Shown here: positions 42,909 to 52,409 of the stretch, piece by piece
Numbering within the stretch: the stretch's first letter is position 1
How the letters are laid out: every line of letters begins with the position of its first letter
Assembly: GCF_000429225.1 (NCBI RefSeq)
Contig: NZ_KE386865.1
Span: 1,541-65,540 of the forward strand
DNA from: Actinomyces dentalis DSM 19115
GTDB lineage: Bacteria > Actinomycetota > Actinomycetes > Actinomycetales > Actinomycetaceae
Length of the DNA: 64,000 nt
Reading direction: 5' to 3'
The notes under the pieces: model-generated
Databases searched by the model: none
What the model was told of the DNA's origin: nothing
What the model saw: the letters and a program-made list of their open reading frames with translations, nothing else
Program-made: the position numbers and the translations under genes

Positions 42909-43547
42909 ATGCTCGACTCCGTCTTCAACGTCTTCAACCCCGCCCTCTTCGCCACGGCCTTCACCACGATCCTGGTCATCCAGGACCCGCTGGGGGCGAT
43001 CCCCATCTTCCTGTCGCTCACCAGCCGGCAGACGGCCCGCGAGCGCAAGTCCTCGGCGCGCCAGGCCACGCTCGTGTCCTTCTGGGTCATCTTCGTCTTC
43101 GCGGTCTTCGGCCGCTACATCCTCAAGTTCCTGGGCATCACGGTGCCGGCCCTCCAGATCTCGGGGGGCCTGCTCCTGCTGCTGGTGGCCCTGGAGCTGC
43201 TGACCGACAGGGCCGACGAGAGCCCGGACCCGGACGCGGTCACCGCCAACGCCGCCCTGGTGCCCCTGGGGACCCCGCTCCTGGCCGGCCCGGGCGCCAT
43301 CGTCGCGGCCATGGTGGCCGTGGAGTCCGCGGCGACGCCGGTCGCGGGCTGGGTGAGCGTGGTCCTGGCGCTGCTGGCCACGCACGTGGTCATCTGGCTC
43401 GCGCTGCGCTTCTCCCTGACCCTGCACCGGGTCCTGGGGGACTCGGCGATCCGCGTGCTCACCCGCATCCTCGGCCTGCTGCTGGCGGCCATCGCCGTGC
43501 AGATGATCGCCGACGGCGTCCTGGCCTACATCGCCGTCCTGCTCTGA
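42909..43547 (+). CDS. MarC-family membrane protein
   Basis: 212 residues with six predicted helices. Begins FNPALFATAFTTILVIQDPLGAIPIF-type and contains LLLLLVALELL and PLGTPLLAGPGAI, as in MarC/YchE (UPF0056) proteins. Function unresolved in the family. No clear ribosome-binding site. Ends 57 bases before the convergent helicase gene; that gap is a GC-rich run with no T-tract. Confidence 0.9.
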   Translation: MLDSVFNVFNPALFATAFTTILVIQDPLGAIPIFLSLTSRQTARERKSSARQATLVSFWVIFVFAVFGRYILKFLGITVPALQISGGLLLLLVALELLTDRADESPDPDAVTANAALVPLGTPLLAGPGAIVAAMVAVESAATPVAGWVSVVLALLATHVVIWLALRFSLTLHRVLGDSAIRVLTRILGLLLAAIAVQMIADGVLAYIAVLL

Positions 43548-43604
43548 GGCGGCCGGGGCCGCGCGGGGGCCGGGGCCCGCCCCGTCGCGCCCCCGGGCCG
43601 CTTC

Positions 43605-45296
43605 TCAGCCCTCGTCGTCGCGGGGCGCGACGGGCCTGCCGCCGCGGGTGCGCTTGCGGGTGCGGGTGCGCCGGGTCCCGCTCCTGGCCGCCCGGCCGCG
43701 GCGCTCGCGCTCCTCGTCGGCGCCCCGCTCGGAGCGCCCGTCCCCTTCGGAGTGTCCGGAGCGCTCGGAGCGCCCCGAGCGCGGGCCGCGTCCGCCGTCG
43801 CGCCCGCCCCGCCGGCCCCGCGCCCGGGCGCGGCCGCGGTCGCGGTCGTGGCGGCCGGTTTCGCCCAGGTCCTCGATCTCCTCGGCGTCCAGGCCCGCCA
43901 GGGTGCGCTGGGAGCGCGGCAGGGTGCCGCTCACGCCCCGGGGGATGTGCAGGTCGGCGAAGAGGTGGTCGCTGGTGTGGTAGGTCTCCACCGGCTCCTC
44001 GATGGGCAGGCCCAGGGCCTTGGCGATGAGGCGCCAGCGGGGCACGTCGTCCCAGTCGACGAAGGTGATGGCGGTGCCCGAGTGCCCGGCGCGCCCCGTG
44101 CGGCCGATGCGGTGGACGTAGATCTTCTCGTCCTCGGGGCACTGGTAGTTGATGACGTGGGTGACGTCGTCGACGTCGATGCCGCGGGCGGCCACGTCGG
44201 TGGCCACGAGCACGTCGACCTTGCCGTTGCGCAGGGCCCGCAGCGCCTGCTCGCGGGCGCCCTGGCCGAGGTCGCCGTGGAGGGCGGCGGTGGCGAAGCC
44301 GCGGGCGGCCAGGTCCTCGGCCACGCGCGCGCAGGTGCGCTTGGTGCGCGCGAAGATGATGGTGCGGCCCCGTCCGGAGGCCTGGAGTATGCGGGCCAGG
44401 ACCTCGACCTTGTTCAGGGCGTGGGTGCGGTAGACGACCTGCTGGGTGGTCTTGACGGTCATGCCCTCGTCGCCCGGGTCCTGGGCGCGGATGTGGGTCG
44501 GCTTGGTCATGTACCGGCGGGCCAGGGCGACGACGGCGCCGGGCATGGTGGCGCTGAAGAGCATGGTCTGGCGGTCGGGGCGGGTGCGCGCCAGGATCTT
44601 CTCCACGTCGGGCAGGAAGCCCAGGTCGAGCATCTCGTCGGCCTCGTCCAGGACGACGGTGGTCACGTGGGTCAGGTCCAGGAGATGCCGGTCCATGAGG
44701 TCGATGAGGCGCCCCGGCGTGCCCACGACGACCTCCGCGCCCCGCTCCAGGGCCTCTATCTGCGGCTCGTAGGCGCGTCCGCCGTAGACCTGGACGATGC
44801 GCACGGTGCGCTCGGAGGCGGCCTGGGCGAGTTCGACGGCGACCTGCTTGGCCAGTTCGCGGGTGGGCAGGACCACCAGGGCCTGCGGGCTGCCGGCGGC
44901 GGGGTCGGAGTCCCAGCCCTCCTCGCCGGGCCCCAGGGTGTCCATGAGCAGGGGGATGCCGAAGCCCAGGGTCTTGCCGGTGCCGGTCTTGGCCTGGCCG
45001 ATGATGTCCAGGCCCTCCAGCGCCACGGGCAGGGTGAGGGCCTGGATGGGGAAGGGGCGGGTGATGCCCCTGGCGGCCAGCGCCCGGCAGATCTCCGGTT
45101 CGACGCCGTAGTCGGCGAAGGTCCTGTCGGTGATGTCGGCGGCGCCCTCGTCGGTGATGTCGGGGGTGGCCTCGTCCAGGACGGGGGCGTGCGCGCCGGC
45201 GGTCCTGATGATGCCCGAGCTCGGCGGGCCGGCCGGGTCGGTGGCCGCGGCGGCCGGGTCGGGGGCGGGTGTCGTGGTGGGATTGTCGTCGGTCAC
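43605..45296 (-). CDS. DEAD-box RNA helicase
   Basis: 563 residues. After a 45-residue acidic leader come the Q motif (FADYGVEPEICRAL), AKTGTGKT, PTRELAKQ, TPGRLIDLM, VLDEADEML, SATMP, then domain 2 with HGDLGQGAREQAL, ARGIDVDDV and HRIGRTGRAG. The C-terminal 90 residues are Arg/Gly-rich, RNA-binding in type. Unwinds RNA, likely in ribosome assembly or mRNA turnover. GTG 45296 is supported by AAGGAG just upstream; an upstream extension to 45563 lacks conservation signs. Confidence 0.93.
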   Translation of the reverse strand: MTDDNPTTTPAPDPAAAATDPAGPPSSGIIRTAGAHAPVLDEATPDITDEGAADITDRTFADYGVEPEICRALAARGITRPFPIQALTLPVALEGLDIIGQAKTGTGKTLGFGIPLLMDTLGPGEEGWDSDPAAGSPQALVVLPTRELAKQVAVELAQAASERTVRIVQVYGGRAYEPQIEALERGAEVVVGTPGRLIDLMDRHLLDLTHVTTVVLDEADEMLDLGFLPDVEKILARTRPDRQTMLFSATMPGAVVALARRYMTKPTHIRAQDPGDEGMTVKTTQQVVYRTHALNKVEVLARILQASGRGRTIIFARTKRTCARVAEDLAARGFATAALHGDLGQGAREQALRALRNGKVDVLVATDVAARGIDVDDVTHVINYQCPEDEKIYVHRIGRTGRAGHSGTAITFVDWDDVPRWRLIAKALGLPIEEPVETYHTSDHLFADLHIPRGVSGTLPRSQRTLAGLDAEEIEDLGETGRHDRDRGRARARGRRGGRDGGRGPRSGRSERSGHSEGDGRSERGADEERERRGRAARSGTRRTRTRKRTRGGRPVAPRDDEG

Positions 45297-45604
45297 GGGG
45301 CTCCTTCGATCGGGGACCGCGCGCACGGGCGCCGCGGCGCCGGACTGCCGGCGCCGCGGGGCGCCGCCCGCCCGGCCGACGGGTCGGGCGCGGGTGCGAC
45401 GCGGTCGCGGGTGGCAGCCGATCGTGAATCGTGCGCCGGGTCGACCGGCGGGCGTGCCTGCTGGACGACCGGGCAGCCGTGGACGGGCTTCAGGGTAGCG
45501 CCCTCCGGCAGGCCGTGACCCGGTTGGTGGCGGGCCGCACAGCTTTGACGTGGGCGAAGTCACCGCGGCGCGACCGCCGGGGGCGCGCGCCCTACGCTTG
45601 AGCC
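45297..45604 (-). promoter_or_regulatory. Long structured leader of the DEAD-box gene and divergent promoter region
   Basis: 308 bases with no gene. On the minus strand TACCCT (45497-45492) would give an mRNA leader of about 190 bases. Within it 45332-45343 pair perfectly with 45348-45359 (12 base pairs, 4-base loop), about 36 bases before the start codon. On the plus strand TACGCT (45593-45598) lies 6 bases before the ferritin-like gene. Confidence 0.5.
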
Positions 45605-46276
45605 ATGACTCCTCCTGCTGCGGCGACCGTCCCCGGTAGCGGTGACGCGCCCCCCCTTCTGTCCGAGCACGAGCGCAGCGTCCTGGGCGTCGTCGTCTAC
45701 TCCTGCACGGTGTCCTCGATCCGTCACGCCAAGGACGCCGACAGGGCCCCGTCCATGGCCGAGCGCGGCGAGATGCTGCGGATGAGCGCCGAGCGGGTGG
45801 CCGCCCTCGACGGGCTGGGGGCGCTGGCGGCCTCGGTGGGCGCCGACGCCGCCGCGGCCGCCGAGCCCTTCATGGGGGCGCTGGGCGACTTCGACCAGCG
45901 GCTGCGCCCGCTGGACTGGGCCGAGCGGCTGCTCAAGACCCACCTGGCGCTGGGGCTGCTGGCGGACTTCTGCCGGGCGCTGGCCGCGGGCCTGTCCGAG
46001 CCGCTGCGCAGCGGGCTGAGCGGGGCCCTCGTCGAGGACCGCTCCGCCCGCTTCGCGGCCGACGCGCTCGTGCCGGGCATCGACTCCGATCCGCAGCTGG
46101 CGGGCAGGCTGGGGCTGTGGGGGCGGCGCGTGGTCGGGGAGGAGATCGGCACGCTCCAGCGCATGCTCGCCTCCTTCCCGCCCCTGCTCGACGGCGCCGC
46201 CGGGCTGGAGGACGTCCACGCGGTGCTCTCCGAGGGCGCCGTGACGCGCATGCGGAGCCTGGGCCTGCGCGACTGA
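45605..46276 (+). CDS. Ferritin-like-fold protein (tRNA-hydroxylase-like)
   Basis: 223 residues, all-alpha. Helices carry scattered Glu and His positions (GEMLRMSAERVAAL, FMGALGDFDQRL, RRVVGEEIGTLQRML). Actinobacterial homologues between a DEAD-box helicase and a DUF3107 gene are annotated as ferritin-like or MiaE-like, and this gene has precisely that context (Rv3210c type). A di-iron site is not obvious to me, so enzymatic activity is uncertain. Leaderless start with TACGCT 6 bases upstream. Confidence 0.8.
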   Translation: MTPPAAATVPGSGDAPPLLSEHERSVLGVVVYSCTVSSIRHAKDADRAPSMAERGEMLRMSAERVAALDGLGALAASVGADAAAAAEPFMGALGDFDQRLRPLDWAERLLKTHLALGLLADFCRALAAGLSEPLRSGLSGALVEDRSARFAADALVPGIDSDPQLAGRLGLWGRRVVGEEIGTLQRMLASFPPLLDGAAGLEDVHAVLSEGAVTRMRSLGLRD

Positions 46277-46288
46277 GGGCCGCGGGGC

Positions 46289-46504
46289 TCAGATGCCGAA
46301 GCCGACGCGGCGGGGCGCGGCCTCGCCGAGCTCGACGTAGGCCAGGGACCCGGCCGGCACGAAGACCCGGCGGCCCCTGTCGTCGGCGAGGGCGACGTCC
46401 TTCGTCGAGGCGCCGGCCAGGATCTCCAGGACCTCGTCCTGGCTCGCGGAGGTCTCGAGGCTCAGCTCGCGACCGGAGTGCTTGATGCCGATGGTGACCT
46501 GCAT
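46289..46504 (-). CDS. DUF3107 small conserved protein
   Basis: 71 residues. MQVTIGIKHSGRELSLET and a central LADDRGRRVFVPAGSLAYVELG match DUF3107 (Rv3208A/TB9.4 in M. tuberculosis), a compact actinobacterial protein of unknown function. AAGGAG lies 4 bases before the ATG. It is convergent with the ferritin-like gene, 12 bases apart. Confidence 0.92.
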   Translation of the reverse strand: MQVTIGIKHSGRELSLETSASQDEVLEILAGASTKDVALADDRGRRVFVPAGSLAYVELGEAAPRRVGFGI

Positions 46505-46691
46505 GATGCTCCTTGGATTCGTCGTCGGGCGCGGCGGGGCGCGCCCGTGGCGCAGATCCTAGTGGCGCGCCGCCGCCCGGCGCTCGACGGTATCCTGTGG
46601 CCCCGCCGTCACCGGCGCGCCCCCGCCGCCCGGCGGGGGCTCTGCGAGGGGCCCCGGCCCGGGGCCCCGCCGTCCGAGAGGAGGTGCGCAC

Positions 46692-48929
46692 ATGCGTACC
46701 ATGTTCGTCCTGCGCGGGGCACCCGGCGCGGGCAAGTCGACTCTGATCCGCCGTCACCGCCTCGGCGACCTCGCCGTCGGCCTGGACGACTTCCGACGCC
46801 TGTTCTCGGCCACCTTCACGGACCTGGACGGCGCGCCCACCCTGTCCATGACCTTCGGCGCGGAGAAGCAGGTCGTGGCCGCCTTCAAGGCCGCCGTCGC
46901 CTCCCGGATCCGCCAGGGCGCCACCCTCCTGCTCGACTGCACCAACCCCTCGCGCAAGAGCTACCGCGAATTCGCCTCGCTCGCCCGGCGCTGCGGCTAC
47001 GAGGTCTACGTCGTCGACGTCCAGGGGGACCTGACCGACTCCGAGCTCATCGAGCGCAACGAGACCCGCCGCGGGGCCCTGGGCTACGTCGAGCCCCGGG
47101 TCGTGGCGGACATCGCCGCCCGGGTCCGCGGCGGCGCGGCCTCCGTGACCGAGCGGGTCGTGCGCCTCGACGACGTGCGGCGCCTGAACACGGTCGAGGA
47201 GATCGACGCCTCCGGCTACGAGCGCGTCGTCGTCATCGGCGACGTCCAGAGCTGCGCCGGCGCCCTGGCCAAGGTCAAGGACTTCTACGGGGGCTGGGAC
47301 CCCGCCTCCCTGTTCGTCTTCGTCGGCGACCTGTTCGACCGCGGCCCCGACGCCGCGGGCGTCATGGACCTCATCGTCCAGGACGGGGCGGTGCCCGACA
47401 ACGTCGTCCTCGTCGAGGGCAACCACGACGAGCACATGCGCATGCTCATCGGCGAGGTCCGCGCCGGCGGCTGGCCCGACACCCGCGCCTCGCGCGACCA
47501 GATCCTGGCCGCCGGGCGCAGCCGGGGCGAGATCCAGGCGCTCCTGGCGCGCATGGTCCCCCTGGTCGGCCTGCGCCTGGCCGGCGAGCACATCCTGATC
47601 ACCCACGCCGGCCTGGACCCGGCCACCATCGACCGCATCGCCGTCGAGGGCGAGGACGGCCTGCTGGCCTGGGACCTCACCGAGGTCCCCATGCTCCAGC
47701 TCCTGCTCGGCTCCTCCGACCGCTCCACCGCCTTCCAGGGGCGCTCGAGCTACGCGCGCGCCGTCGAGGAGCGCCTGTCCCACCCGCGGATCCTCCAGGT
47801 CCACGGGCACCGCAACGGGGCCCGCTCCGAGGAGCCGGGGCCCGCGCACGCCGCGCCCAACGTGTACACCCTGGAGCACCGGGTCGAGGACGGCGGGCAC
47901 CTGGCCGTCCTGGAGATCGGCGCCGACGGCGCGCGCACCCTGCGCGCCTTCGAGCAGGAGCGCGTCGAGCCCGTCGGCGCCGCCGCCGACCCGACCAGCC
48001 TCGTGTCGCGCATGAGCGCCCACCCGGAGGTGCGCGTGCGCCGGGTCGAGGGGCTGCCCGGCGTGCTCGCCTGCAATTTCACCAAGCGGGCCTTCGCCAA
48101 GGGCATCTGGGACGAGACCAGCTGCCGGGCCCGGGGGCTGTTCCTGCGCGAGGCCGACGACGAGGTCGTGGCCCGCGGCTACGACAAGTTCTTCAACATC
48201 GGCCAGGCCCCCGGCCCGGCGGACCTGGAGGAGGTCGTGCGCGCCGGGGCCGGGCGGCCCCTGACCGTGCGCCGCAAGTGGAACGGCTACCTCGGCATCG
48301 TCAGCGTCATCGACGGGCGGCTGCGCGTGTTCTCCAAGTCCGGCGTCACGGCCTACTCCGAGCACGCCCGCTCCCTCCTGGAGGCCCACCTGGGCGGGAG
48401 GGCCGACGAGCTCGCCGAGCGCATCGCCGAGGCCGGCGCCTCGCTCACCTTCGAGGTCATCAGCCGCCGCGACCCCCACATCATCGACGAGGGCGACGAC
48501 AAGGTGGTGCTGCTCGACGCCATCCGCAACCAGGAGGACATGGTGCTGCTCGACGGGCTGCGCCGGGACCTGGCCGAGGACTTCGGCTTCGTCTGCCCGC
48601 CCGTGGAGGTCCTGTCGCCGGCCGCCGACGACGACGCCCTGGCGGCGCTGGCGCGGCGCGCCCGGCGGGCGGAGGAGAACCGGGAGGAGGGCTTCGTCAT
48701 CACCTACGCCGACGGCGCCATGACCAAGTACAAGTCCGACTACTACCGCGGGGTCAGGGCCTTCCGCTCCCTGCTGACCCGCCACCTGGCCGGCGGCCCG
48801 GTGCGCCTGGCGGGCCCCGGGGCGGACCTCATGCGCGCCTTCCTCGACCACGGCACCACGGAGGGCTTCATGGTCGAGGGCCTGCTGGGCCCCGTCGTGA
48901 ACATCCCGGCGCTCGTCGCCTCCCTGTGA
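46692..48929 (+). CDS. Kinase-phosphatase-ligase RNA end-repair protein
   Basis: 745 residues in three modules. Residues 1-165: P-loop polynucleotide kinase with GAPGAGKST (9-17) and LDCTNPSRKS (81-90). Residues 178-425: calcineurin-type phosphoesterase with GDVQSC (183-188, Gln in place of the usual His), GDLFDRGP (212-219), GNHD (243-246) and HGH (371-373). Residues 440-745: T4 Rnl1-like RNA ligase with YDKFFNIGQ (497-505), adenylated Lys in KWNG (529-532), FSKSG, EGFVIT (666-671) and KYKS (679-682). Together they would heal 2',3'-cyclic and 5'-OH ends and reseal RNA. A Hen1 gene, partner of the Clostridium-type Pnkp, is absent nearby. GAGGAGGT precedes the ATG. Confidence 0.88.
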   Translation: MRTMFVLRGAPGAGKSTLIRRHRLGDLAVGLDDFRRLFSATFTDLDGAPTLSMTFGAEKQVVAAFKAAVASRIRQGATLLLDCTNPSRKSYREFASLARRCGYEVYVVDVQGDLTDSELIERNETRRGALGYVEPRVVADIAARVRGGAASVTERVVRLDDVRRLNTVEEIDASGYERVVVIGDVQSCAGALAKVKDFYGGWDPASLFVFVGDLFDRGPDAAGVMDLIVQDGAVPDNVVLVEGNHDEHMRMLIGEVRAGGWPDTRASRDQILAAGRSRGEIQALLARMVPLVGLRLAGEHILITHAGLDPATIDRIAVEGEDGLLAWDLTEVPMLQLLLGSSDRSTAFQGRSSYARAVEERLSHPRILQVHGHRNGARSEEPGPAHAAPNVYTLEHRVEDGGHLAVLEIGADGARTLRAFEQERVEPVGAAADPTSLVSRMSAHPEVRVRRVEGLPGVLACNFTKRAFAKGIWDETSCRARGLFLREADDEVVARGYDKFFNIGQAPGPADLEEVVRAGAGRPLTVRRKWNGYLGIVSVIDGRLRVFSKSGVTAYSEHARSLLEAHLGGRADELAERIAEAGASLTFEVISRRDPHIIDEGDDKVVLLDAIRNQEDMVLLDGLRRDLAEDFGFVCPPVEVLSPAADDDALAALARRARRAEENREEGFVITYADGAMTKYKSDYYRGVRAFRSLLTRHLAGGPVRLAGPGADLMRAFLDHGTTEGFMVEGLLGPVVNIPALVASL

Positions 48930-49007
48930 GGGGCGCCTCGCGGCCCTGCGCGCGCGCCGTCGGCGGGGGCGCCGGTTCGCGTCGCACCCGCGTGGTCTGA
49001 TGGGCCC

Positions 49008-52000
49008 ATGGACGACGACGGACGCCTCCCCCCGGTGCGGCTCCTGCCCCCCGTCGCGCCCGAGCCCCTCCCGGACCCGGACGCCTCGGGGCGGGAGGTG
49101 ATCGGGCGGGTGGGGGCGGGCGCCGACGTCGTGGTCCTGGGGGCCCCCGGCACCGGCAAGACCTGCCTGGCGCTGCACCTGCTGCTCGACGCCGCCCGGC
49201 GGGGCCGCGACGCCCTGCTCCTGGCGCCCACCCGGGCCCGCGCCAACGCCCTGCGCACCCGCGCGGCGCGCCTGGCGCGGCCGGGCCCCGCCGACGGCGC
49301 CGTGAGGGTGCGCACCCCCGCCGGCTACGCCTTCGCGGTCCTCACCGCCTTCCTCACCCGCCGCCCCGACCCGCTGCCCGCGCCGGTCCTGCTGGCCGGC
49401 GCCGAGGAGGACGCCGCGCTGGCGGCCCTCATCCGCCCCGAGCAGTGGCCGGGGCTGCCGCCCGAGGCCGTGGCCTCCCGGGCCTTCCGCACCGAGCTGC
49501 GCAACCTGCTGGCCCGCGCCGGGGAGCTGGGCGTGGGGGCCGGGGCCCTGGCCGCCCTGGGGCGCGAGCTGGACGTGCCCCTGTGGGGCCCGGCCTCCGC
49601 CCTCCTGCGCACCTGGGACGCCCAGGGCAGGCCCACCGCCGAGCGCCGCGGCGAGACCCGCCGGATGGACACCGCCCGCGTCCAGGACCGCGCCGTGGAG
49701 GCCCTGGAGGCGTGGGGGGCCCAGGGCGTGACCGGGGCCCGCCCCGTGCCCGACCTGGTCGTCGTCGACGACTACCAGGACTGCACCGCCGCCACGGCCC
49801 GCCTCCTGGCGGCCCTCGCCCGCCCCGACGCCGACGGCCGGCGCGCCCAGGTCGTGGTGCTGGGGGACCCGGACCTCGCCGTCGAGACCTTCCGCGGGGG
49901 CAGCCCGAGCCTGCTGGTGGAGGCCGAGGACCGCTCGGGCCTGGCCGCCGAGCGCCTCATCCTGCGCACCTCCCACCGCGGCACCCCGGCCCTGCGGGCC
50001 GTGTGGCGCGACCAGGCCGGGCGGATCCCGGTGACCGGCACCGCCTCCCACCGCCTGGCGCCGGGCGCGCCGGACGGCGCCGGGGGCGGTGCGGGCCCGG
50101 GCGATGCCCGGCCGGGCGGCGTGGAGGTCCTCGTGGCCTCCGGCCCCGCCCAGGAGGCCGCGCACGTGGCCCGGACGCTGCGCGGCGAGCACGTCCACCA
50201 CGACACCGCCTGGGACGCCATGGCCGTCGTCGTGCGCTCGGCGGACCGCGCCCGGGCCGTGGCCCGCGAGCTGCGCCGCCGCGGCGTGCCGCTGGCCACG
50301 ACGACGCCGGCGGTGCTGCTGCGCGCCGAGAGCGCCGCCGGGGCCGTCCTGTCCGCGGCGCGGGCGGCGCTGGACGGGCGCCTGGGGGCGCAGGGGGAGC
50401 CGCCCGAGCGCGCCGCCGCCCTCGACCTGCTCACCGGCCCCCTGGTGGGCCTGAGCGCCCTGGACCTGCGCCGGCTGCGCCGCCGACTGCGCCGGGACCG
50501 GCCCGCCCCGGGCGGCCCCGACGAGAACCTGCTGGCCGCCCTGGCCTCGCCCGAGGCGGCCGGGGCCCTGGCCGAGGAGCTGGCGGGCGAGCCCCTGGCC
50601 GACCGGGCCGCGCGCCTGGTGGGCGCGGCCGGGATCGTGCGCGCGGCGCGCCGGGTCTGCCGGGGGGAGCCCGGCGGGGAGCCCCCGGCGCGCGTGGACG
50701 CCGAGGCCCTGCTGTGGGCGGTGTGGGACGCCTCGGGCTGCGCCGGGCGGTGGCGCGCCGCGGCCCTGGGGGCCGACGCGGGCGCCGAGCCGCTCCTGGC
50801 CGAGGCCGCCGAACGGGACCTGGACGTGGTCACCGCCCTGTTCAAGCGCGCCGAGGTGTGGGCCGAGCGCCACCCGGGGGCCGGGGCCGCCGCCTTCCTG
50901 GCCGAGCTCGACGCCGAGGTCCTGCCCTCGGACTCCGTGGCCCCCCACGGGTCGCGGCCCGGGGGAGTGGCCGTGCTGACCCCCGCCGGCGCCGTCGGCT
51001 CCCAGTGGGAGGTCGTGGCGGTCATGGGGGTGGGGCGCGACGCCTGGCCCGACCTGCGCCTGCGCGACACCATGACGCGCTCGGGCCTGCTGGTCGAGGC
51101 CGTCCTGGACCGCCTGGGCCTGGACGCCGCCGGCCGGCCCCGGGCCCGGACCGACCCCGCCTCCGCGCGCGCCCAGGTCCGCGCCGACGAGCGCCGCATG
51201 CTCCTGGCGGCGCTGACCCGCGCCACCCGCCGCCTGCTGGTCACCGCCGTCGCCGACGAGGACAGCGCACCCTCCTCCTTCCTCACCCAGATCGCCCGCG
51301 CCGCGGGCGCCGACGTCGTCGACGTCGACGGGGCCCCCCTCGTCGCCCCCGACGTCGACGACCTGACCCTGCGGGGGCTGGTCGGCCGGCTGCGCCGCGC
51401 CGCGCTCGACGGCAACCTGCCGGCCGCCGGCCCCGTGGAGCGCGAGCGCGCCCGCCGGGCGACCCGGATCCTGGCGGTCCTGGCCGACGCCGGCGCGCCC
51501 GGGGCCGACCCCGCCGCCTGGGCGGGCTGGCAGGGGCCCACCTCGGACGCGCCCCTGGTGGCCCCGGGGCGGCGGGTGCGGGTGAGCCCCTCCGACGTCG
51601 AGGCCCTGCTGCTGTGCCCGCTGCGCTGGTTCCTCACCCGCGTCGGCGGGGGCGGGGCGACCTCGGGCGCCCAGATCCTGGGCGAGCTCGTCCACCGCCT
51701 GGCCCAGGAGGCGCAGCGGGACGGTCTGCGCGGGGCCGGGCTCATGGCCCGCTTCGAGCAGTGCCTGCCCGAGCTGGCCTACCCGGACACGTGGCTGGGG
51801 TCGGTGCGCGCCGGGCGCGCCCGCGCCATGGTCGAGCGCCTGGACGCCTACCTGGGCCAGGCCCCGCCCGTCGCCCGGGTCGAGCTGCCCGTGCGCGCCG
51901 CGCTGAACCTGCCCGACCCCGCCGGGGCGGGCCCGGCCCTGCCCGTCCTGGTCGCCGGGCGCATCGACCGCCTCGAGCACCTCGACGCGCCCGGCCCGGC

Positions 52001-52409
52001 CGGGAGCGCGGATCCCGGAGCCGGGCCCGGGTGCGGCCGGGTGCGCCTGATCGACTTCAAGACCGGCCGGCGGGTCCCCGCCGACCCGGCCCGCCACCCC
52101 CAGCTGGCCGTCTACCGCCTGGCCCTCCGGGCCCTGGGCTACGAGGTCGACGGCGGCGCCCTGGTCCTGCTGGGCAAGGAGCCGCCCAAGAAGAACCGGG
52201 GCGCCCCCGTCATGGCGCCGGCCGGGGCCGCCCTGGCCCCCAGCCCCGATCCGGACACCGGGCAGGACTGGGCCCGCGACATGCTGCGCGAGGCGGCGCT
52301 GGCGGCCACGGGCCCCGTGCTGGCGGCCCGCGCCAGCGAGCAGTGCCGCACCTGCCCCGTCAGGGACTCCTGCCCGATCCGGCCCGAGGGCCGCAGGGTC
52401 GTCGCATGA
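49008..52409 (+). CDS. adnA: AdnA, helicase-nuclease subunit
   Basis: 1133 residues. UvrD-like motor at the N-terminus: Walker A GAPGTGKT (45-52) and a variant Walker B, VVVDDYQDC (about 246-254), with Asp for the catalytic Glu. C-terminal RecB-type nuclease with LIDFKTG and an Fe-S cluster set: LLCPLRW, CRTC and DSCPI. Pairs with AdnB as the actinobacterial double-strand-break resection machine, in place of RecBCD/AddAB. The variant motor fits AdnA as the subsidiary motor. Overlaps adnB by 4 bases. Confidence 0.9.
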   Translation: MDDDGRLPPVRLLPPVAPEPLPDPDASGREVIGRVGAGADVVVLGAPGTGKTCLALHLLLDAARRGRDALLLAPTRARANALRTRAARLARPGPADGAVRVRTPAGYAFAVLTAFLTRRPDPLPAPVLLAGAEEDAALAALIRPEQWPGLPPEAVASRAFRTELRNLLARAGELGVGAGALAALGRELDVPLWGPASALLRTWDAQGRPTAERRGETRRMDTARVQDRAVEALEAWGAQGVTGARPVPDLVVVDDYQDCTAATARLLAALARPDADGRRAQVVVLGDPDLAVETFRGGSPSLLVEAEDRSGLAAERLILRTSHRGTPALRAVWRDQAGRIPVTGTASHRLAPGAPDGAGGGAGPGDARPGGVEVLVASGPAQEAAHVARTLRGEHVHHDTAWDAMAVVVRSADRARAVARELRRRGVPLATTTPAVLLRAESAAGAVLSAARAALDGRLGAQGEPPERAAALDLLTGPLVGLSALDLRRLRRRLRRDRPAPGGPDENLLAALASPEAAGALAEELAGEPLADRAARLVGAAGIVRAARRVCRGEPGGEPPARVDAEALLWAVWDASGCAGRWRAAALGADAGAEPLLAEAAERDLDVVTALFKRAEVWAERHPGAGAAAFLAELDAEVLPSDSVAPHGSRPGGVAVLTPAGAVGSQWEVVAVMGVGRDAWPDLRLRDTMTRSGLLVEAVLDRLGLDAAGRPRARTDPASARAQVRADERRMLLAALTRATRRLLVTAVADEDSAPSSFLTQIARAAGADVVDVDGAPLVAPDVDDLTLRGLVGRLRRAALDGNLPAAGPVERERARRATRILAVLADAGAPGADPAAWAGWQGPTSDAPLVAPGRRVRVSPSDVEALLLCPLRWFLTRVGGGGATSGAQILGELVHRLAQEAQRDGLRGAGLMARFEQCLPELAYPDTWLGSVRAGRARAMVERLDAYLGQAPPVARVELPVRAALNLPDPAGAGPALPVLVAGRIDRLEHLDAPGPAGSADPGAGPGCGRVRLIDFKTGRRVPADPARHPQLAVYRLALRALGYEVDGGALVLLGKEPPKKNRGAPVMAPAGAALAPSPDPDTGQDWARDMLREAALAATGPVLAARASEQCRTCPVRDSCPIRPEGRRVVA

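Noticed and set aside
45933-52097. A 2054-codon minus-strand open frame
   Set aside because: High-GC artefact lying antisense to the RNA-repair gene and adnA, both of which carry complete motifs on the plus strand.
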